DNA of 64,000 nucleotides from Hesseltinella vesiculosa (Eukaryota > Mucoromycota > Mucoromycetes > Mucorales > Cunninghamellaceae). Shown here piece after piece: positions 57,698 to 64,000 of the stretch. Location of the stretch: NCBI GenBank assembly GCA_002104935.1, contig MCGT01000009.1, positions 310,001 to 374,000 of the forward strand, written 5' to 3'. Made by a program: the position numbers and the translations under genes. Each line of letters opens with the position of its first letter. The first letter of the stretch is position 1. The notes beneath the pieces were generated by a model. It made no database searches, was not told where the DNA came from, and saw only the letters and a list, made by a program, of their open reading frames with translations.

Positions 57698-58786
57698 ATG
57701 TCCAGTAAATACCTATTGCCACGGCCAAGAATAAATATCTGATGCTTGCTCCCCCCTTTTTTTTGACCTGCTGCAGATTCTTCCGACTCGACCTTCACAG
57801 TGGGCAACACGTTCCCAAGACTACGCTACTCCACCGACCCTACCGCAGAAACCTTTTTTGAATGGGAAGGCTCTGCTTTGTAAGTCCGAAACCGGCTCCA
57901 GACGCCCCCAGGCTCATGATTTTTTTTTAATAAAGTGTCTACTTACCAGACGAGCCACCCAAAAAGGTATTTTCTTGCGTTGGCATGAACGTAGCCAAAG
58001 GGTATTTAGAGGACGGCAAGATCAAGGCAACCAGTCGCGAACTGACATACTACTTGGACCCAAACACCAATGAAAAGCTGTCGCACTGGATCAATCCATG
58101 GACCGGCCAGCAGTGCCCAGTGGTCCATATCGCCAACGACCCCGTCCAGCTCGAGATCCCTGCTTTTATTCCATTGAAACCAAGAACCAGCAGCTCGAAA
58201 ATCATCACCTTCACCACCGAGGTAGTCTTCAATACCAAGGAAAACACTGACCTTCTCCTCCAATTCTGACTTGCTTAGATTCCATTGTTTTACCCCAACC
58301 CACTGTACACTGAGGATGGCAAATTCAAAGAGTATGATGCGTCAAATATGTACCAAGGTAAAAAGGGAGTGTCAGCAAACGGAAAGGCTCATCCCCCCTT
58401 TTTTTTCAGCCGGCGAGTTTTTCACGTTCAACTGCGATGTGGCCGAGTTCAACAAACAGAACGAAACCGTGGATAGTGTGGATGTGCACTGGACAAGGAT
58501 CAGTCAGCTCCCACCATTTATGAAGATGGGCGGCTACAAATCTCGAGGTTACATGGTGTTCAACTGCGACGGACGTAAACTGCCCCAGGGATCAACCTGG
58601 AAAGATCTCAGCATCCCTCTCCTCGTGGACGAGTTGGCCAATGTGGTGCCGTCCTACCAGCATGCCCCCGATCACTATGACCCCAGCGTCAAGAGCATCT
58701 CTAGCTGGTCGTACTTTAAACAACACTTTGATCGCTATTCTGAACAACCCGAGGCTCCTTGGCCCATTCCCGAGCAGCAGTCGTAG
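57698..58786 (+). CDS. DUF1838 family protein
   Basis: Five exons (57698-57704, 57777-57879, 57936-58221, 58279-58357, 58410-58786) sum to 852 nt, 283 residues. The first coding exon is only 7 nt. Joining it in phase with exon 2 and exon 2 with exon 3 yields EWEGSAFVYLPDEPP and KVFSCVGMNVAKGYLEDGKI, the typical N-terminal DUF1838 wording. Then ELTYYLDPNTNEKLSHWINP, PVVHIANDPVQ, AGEFFTFNCDVAEF and SRGYMVFNCDGRKLP follow. DUF1838 proteins occur in bacteria and fungi; their activity is uncharacterised. There is no signal peptide or TM helix, so it is probably cytosolic. It converges on histone H3, about 130 bp apart. Confidence 0.82.
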
Positions 58787-58914
58787 TATAATAAAGCGAG
58801 GGAGGAATTTTTTTTTATTTCATACAAAAAGAAGGTCCTTTTTTCTTTTTCTTTCAAGCCTAGCGTAAGAAAGATGGCTAATCATGGAGAAGCATTGTCG
58901 ATAACAGAGAAGGA

Positions 58915-60276
<1,362 letters not shown>

Positions 60277-61268
60277 ATGATTGTGGCTGTCATGTATGTA
60301 CTGATGAAGTTGATGTTTTTACAACTATACCCTGCGTACATGTGCTTCAAAGCACTCAAGTTGAATGATGCCAAGCAATATTCACACCTTGTTATCTACT
60401 GGTTGGTCACGACGACTTATCTTGTGGTGGAATACGTTGCCGATATCTTTGTGTTTTGGTAATGACCTTGTTTTTTTCTTTTGCCATTCATTCTTTTGTA
60501 TGACTCCATGCTTAATCCCTTTTTTTGGTCACTGGTTTTATAGGCTACCATTTTATTACGAAATCAAGCTCTTGTTGATACTGTGGCTGATCTTTCCTCA
60601 AACAAATGTATGTTTGCCGTATAATACACCTGCCTTACTATCGTCCATGCTAATCCTCCCTTTTTTCCTTCCATAGGGCACCAAATTACTCTATGACCAA
60701 TACTTGGAGCCATTTTTGAAGAAGAATGAGCAGCAGATTGACCAGGCTGTCATTGAAACTCAACACAGAATCAAGGTTCATATGACCGCCTACAGCAAAC
60801 GACTGGTGCAGTTGATCCGTTCATCCATATCAGACTCGTTGTTCAAGGTAAGAAAAGGGAGCGAGGCAAACACTGGCCGCTTACGAATTGATTTTTTTTT
60901 GTCACGCCCAGCCAAAGGAAGAAGAACCAGTGATGGCAGCAAAGGCCGTGGACCCCATTGCCGACAATTCATGGTCCCCCATTGGGTTGTTTGCCACGTT
61001 GATGAATGCCACGTCAGGCATGCACCAGCTGGCTCAGCAAGCAACCACAAAGATCACCGCAGATACCTCGGCCGACGCCACCTCGTCCTCGCCCTCCTTG
61101 TCCGATCCCCGCCTAGACCGCACCGAGAGCTACGACTCATTGGCCTCCCTCGTCAACAACAACCCGTCCCCAACATCGACTCCCAACCCTTCTGCCACCT
61201 GGTCTGGCTACTTTTCAAGCTTTCTTTGGAAACAGCCTGCCGCCGAGAAATCCACCAAACAAGACTGA
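60277..61268 (+). CDS. TB2/DP1/HVA22 (REEP/Yop1) family ER-shaping protein
   Basis: Four exons (60277-60458, 60544-60607, 60677-60847, 60912-61268) sum to 774 nt, 257 residues. Hydrophobic hairpins: VAVMYVLMKLMFLQLYPAYM, YWLVTTTYLVVEYVADIFVF, then LPFYYEIKLLLILWLIFPQT and GTKLLYDQYLEPFLKKNE. The YP, FYYEIK, LW and P-T-GT-LLY-YLEPFL features are the TB2/DP1/HVA22 signature. These proteins wedge into the ER membrane to bend tubules. The C-terminal 120 residues are Ser/Thr/Pro-rich and disordered, resembling REEP1-4 more than the short yeast Yop1. The start ATG opens the first helix almost at once, as in REEP1-4. Confidence 0.88.
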
Positions 61269-61504
61269 TTCTCAATGCTTTCTCTTTGTCGAACGGAAAG
61301 AGTAATAAAGTTAGGTTGCGGGAAAATGGAAACTTTGTTGGTGACGAGTCTTGAGATCTTGTGAGGGAATGCGGTCGATAATGCCACTGGTGGCAGTGAT
61401 CACGGGCAACGACTATTTTTTTGTTTTTTTTTTTTTTTTGCTTCGCCTCATTTCAACCGCCGCTTTTCTCTCTTCTTTTTATTTACTCTTTTTTCAGCAG
61501 CATC

Positions 61505-62105
61505 ATGTCTCCTCGAACGACAATGAACAAGAAACAATCCACACTCCAGACACGGATTGCCAAACAGCAGCGCAAACGTGAATCTACCCGTCACGACCAA
61601 GAAGTCCGTGCTACATTTTTGCTGCCTGACGATAAAAAGGAATCAAAGCGGAAAGATGTTGATGAGCAAAAACGGCTTGCTCGAATCCATTCCACCATCG
61701 ACCCTGACAAGCGCATCACGGACGACATTCTTGAAACATTGACTCCCAAACGGCCTATTGAAGGTAACGTCAGCGTGGAAGACACCTTGTGTCCTCAACG
61801 CTTTTGTTTTTCTCCTCACCCCGCCCATAGTTCACCAAGAAACCATGGCTGAAGTAGACAAGAAGCTACGGGCCTTTGATTTGAATTACAGTTATGGCCC
61901 TTGTGTTGGCTTGACACGGTTGGAACGCTGGGGTAAGTGAAACAGTCGTTCATCCTTTTTTTCGTGTTGTGTTCTCACCCTCTTGAAAGAACGGGCTGCT
62001 ACGCTAGGACTGGATCCTCCGCAAGAAATCAAGGCGCTCCTAACCACAACGGCCAAAGGAAAAAGACAGAACGAATGTTTATTTTTCGGTACCAATGTCA
62101 TTTGA
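61505..62105 (+). CDS. POLD4: DNA polymerase delta subunit 4
   Basis: Smallest accessory subunit of DNA polymerase delta (Cdm1 in fission yeast). Three exons (61505-61763, 61831-61932, 61990-62105) sum to 477 nt, 158 residues. The N-terminal half is basic (KKQSTLQTRIAKQQRKRE) and could hold a PCNA-binding element near QSTLQTRI. The diagnostic C-terminal block is LRAFDLNYSYGPCVGLTRLE, then RWERAATLGLDPPQEIKALL, as in human POLD4. It ends soon after. It converges on the APC4 gene, about 150 bp apart. Confidence 0.9.
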
Positions 62106-62258
62106 AAATAGGATCATAATAAAATTGATATCCAACATGCTCGCAGCAACCGTTTTTTGGTCTCCTCTTTGATTGCATGGTGCCACTGGCCAGCGTTTGT
62201 GTGACATGAACAGATTTGAAAAAAAGACACACGGGATTGTTTTATTGAGGCTGGCTGG

Positions 62259-64000
62259 TTAGACATCGCCAATCTCTAGCACCCGGTACATACAGTTGCT
62301 GGCTGCCACAGACATGATTCGGCGACCTTTGCGCCCATTGGTGCCCATGATGGTTTGCTTCATACTTTGTAGTTCAATATACCGCAGGATCACATCCGTC
62401 TAAGAAGAGCAAGGTCATCAACAGAAGTGAGCCTTGGCTATTTTTTTTTTATGGGAGGAGTTACCATGCCAGGGTAAGGATCGACCGCTTGCCATTCGTC
62501 CAAGGAGGGATAATCCAGATCGTCAAAGGGCAAGGTCAGAAGATAGGCGTGGTCTTGTTGAGGGTCGGCGTCCTCGAATTGCACTAGCAAACCAAGCTCC
62601 AGCTCGTCAAAATACTCCATGTCTGTCACTTTCCATCCAGACTCCATCTGGATCAAAGCAAAGCCCAAGTTGACCTTGTCCAAACACATTCGTTTCCAGT
62701 CACAGCGCATCAAAATACCTGGGAATGCGAAGCGTCAAGATTTTCTTTCTCGTTCTGTTTCCTTGTATTAACTTACAAAGAGACTCATCTTGCTTAATGA
62801 AACAATAGTATTGATGGATGGTGTCCTAAACAACAAAAAACATGAGCGGTCTTTGATTCTCCTGGAGTCGATGCCTTGCCTTTGACTCCAAACAAAACGA
62901 GGCTACCGGTCGTCCAGACACCGGGAATTCAAAAGGCACCAGGGTCTCATGCACAGGCTGGACTTGTTTGATCACAGTCAGGAGCGAGTTGTCTAATAGG
63001 TCACGGCACGCCACCTGGACTTCTTCAAATCCACACAAGATGGATGGTTCCTGCCCTAAAAAGCCCAGGAAAAAAAAGTCAGCCAAGAAAAAAAAGGCGA
63101 CCTTGTTTACCTGTGGTGGGCTCGGCGTCGTGGGGTACAAAAAATGCAGCCAGGCTATCTTCTGTAAAGTCGTTCATGAGGTAATCCGACAATTGCCTTG
63201 GATCTTTGTAAACTGGGCCGGGATTGTCGTTTTGGTAGTCGGGTGGATTTTTGTCCGTCAGCCGCTGGATCACTAAAAGTGGTAAAGGAGAATAAGACAG
63301 ACACATCTGACAACCTAGCCTTGAGCTCCACTGCGGTTTACCTTTGGCAACCCACTGGATGAATTCTTCAAAGCGTTTGGAGACCACGCCGATGCTGAGA
63401 AGAAGTTTTTGCAGCGAAGATAGCATGAATTGTACACTTTGGACGGCCCGCTGGATCGTGTCCATGCTCAGCAAATCTCCCCAGCGCTGTTTCCTAGACG
63501 CCATAAGAATAACCATTAAAAAATAAGTATGAGATCAAGTATGGGGTTGTTCAAGCACAGACCATTGTGCGTAGCCTTTGAGTTTGCTGAGCTGGAGCAG
63601 CAGCAGGGTACAGGGCGGCTGCAGAAACTCGATGATGATGCGTTGCATAGCGGCGTAGCTGTGAGTCGATCGCGATTCCCATCGTTTAGCTTGCTGCAAT
63701 GTCAGCTGGTTTGTAAAGTAATCGTGGGTTTCGCCGGTGATGTTGCCTGTGGCCAGCAATCCAAGCAATTCCACATGCGGGAGAGGCACAGTGTCGCCTA
63801 CAAAGAGAAAAAAAATGAATGGCCGCCGGCTTCCTCATTGGTTCATTTACTGTTTTCATCCTGCTGGAGGGCGGCAATACGCAATGCGCTGTTGTGAGCG
63901 AGCGAGAAGACGACTTGGTGGTGGCTGCAGAGGGTGGCGATGCATTGCTGGATGTAGGCCAGTAAATAGTCGACTTTGTTGTGGATTTCGGCCATTTGAC
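62259..64000 (-). CDS. APC4: Anaphase-promoting complex subunit 4 (APC4), 5' part missing
   Basis: C-terminal portion of an APC4-like protein; the gene continues past the right edge of the window, so only the C-terminal part is present. APC4 is a scaffold subunit of the APC/C ubiquitin ligase. Exons run leftwards: MAEIHNKVDYLLAYIQQCIA, then NQLTLQQAKRWE, LLLQLSKLKGYA, then the APC4 long-domain segment VVSKRFEEFIQWVAKVIQRL. Further on, VQVACRDLLDNSL, WKVTDMEYFDELEL, and finally TIMGTNGRKGRRIMSVAASN and MYRVLEIGDV, which matches the conserved APC4 C-terminal NGRKGRR-type block. The N-terminal WD40 part is not in the window. The stop is at 62259-62261. Confidence 0.82.

Overview
The window looks like nuclear DNA of an early-diverging filamentous fungus, most probably Mucoromycota (Mucorales-like). 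This is an inference: genes are compact and intron-dense, introns are mostly 40-70 nt with GT-AG ends and often a long T-run before the AG, the gene set is eukaryotic and fungal (class IV-type chitin synthase, RPA135, SMP3, DUG1, GH125, TAF11, Arp6), and there are no operons or bacterial signals. Gene models were built by hand, joining exons wherever reading phase and family conservation agreed. For about sixteen genes the exon lengths sum exactly to whole codons.

Layout. 0.4-8.7 kb: an unknown Ser-rich protein, a sucrose/alpha-glucoside H+ symporter (minus strand, with a 17-nt microexon) and a chitin synthase. 8.7-10.7 kb: gene-free DNA with degenerate dispersed repeats. 10.7-18 kb: a Cue5-like ubiquitin-binding protein, the RNA polymerase I second-largest subunit and a membrane-type casein kinase 1. 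19.3-25.6 kb: GPI mannosyltransferase 4, a small secreted protein and a DUF1647-like type II membrane protein. 25.9-29.2 kb: retrotransposon debris, a 280-bp tandem duplication and a gene with a PD-(D/E)XK-nuclease-like signature. 29.5-36.9 kb: an orphan gene, a kinesin whose switch motifs are eroded, the dipeptidase DUG1, dUTPase and TAF11. 38.7-47.3 kb: a four-TM protein, a GH125 mannosidase, a GT32 transferase fused to a LamG-like domain, and a pepsin-like protein that lacks a catalytic Asp. 48.6-50.9 kb: Arp6 with a divergent small membrane protein. 51-57 kb: a repeat-rich island. 57.7-64 kb: a DUF1838 protein, histone H3, a Yop1/REEP protein, DNA polymerase delta subunit 4 and the 3' part of an APC4 gene that runs off the window.

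The housekeeping genes do not form a pathway, although several act in glycan or cell-wall metabolism (chitin synthase, SMP3, DUF1647, GH125, GT32). The most unusual segment is 53,017-56,856. There a perfect 16-bp inverted repeat encloses a 59-bp tandem array (about 15.5 copies) at one edge, two decayed units of the same array at the other edge, and a spliced gene for a PD-(D/E)XK/Rpn-like protein. I propose it as a candidate mobile element. Also notable are the kinesin that keeps Walker A but has lost switch I and II consensus, and the aspartic-protease homologue with a Ser where the second catalytic Asp should be.
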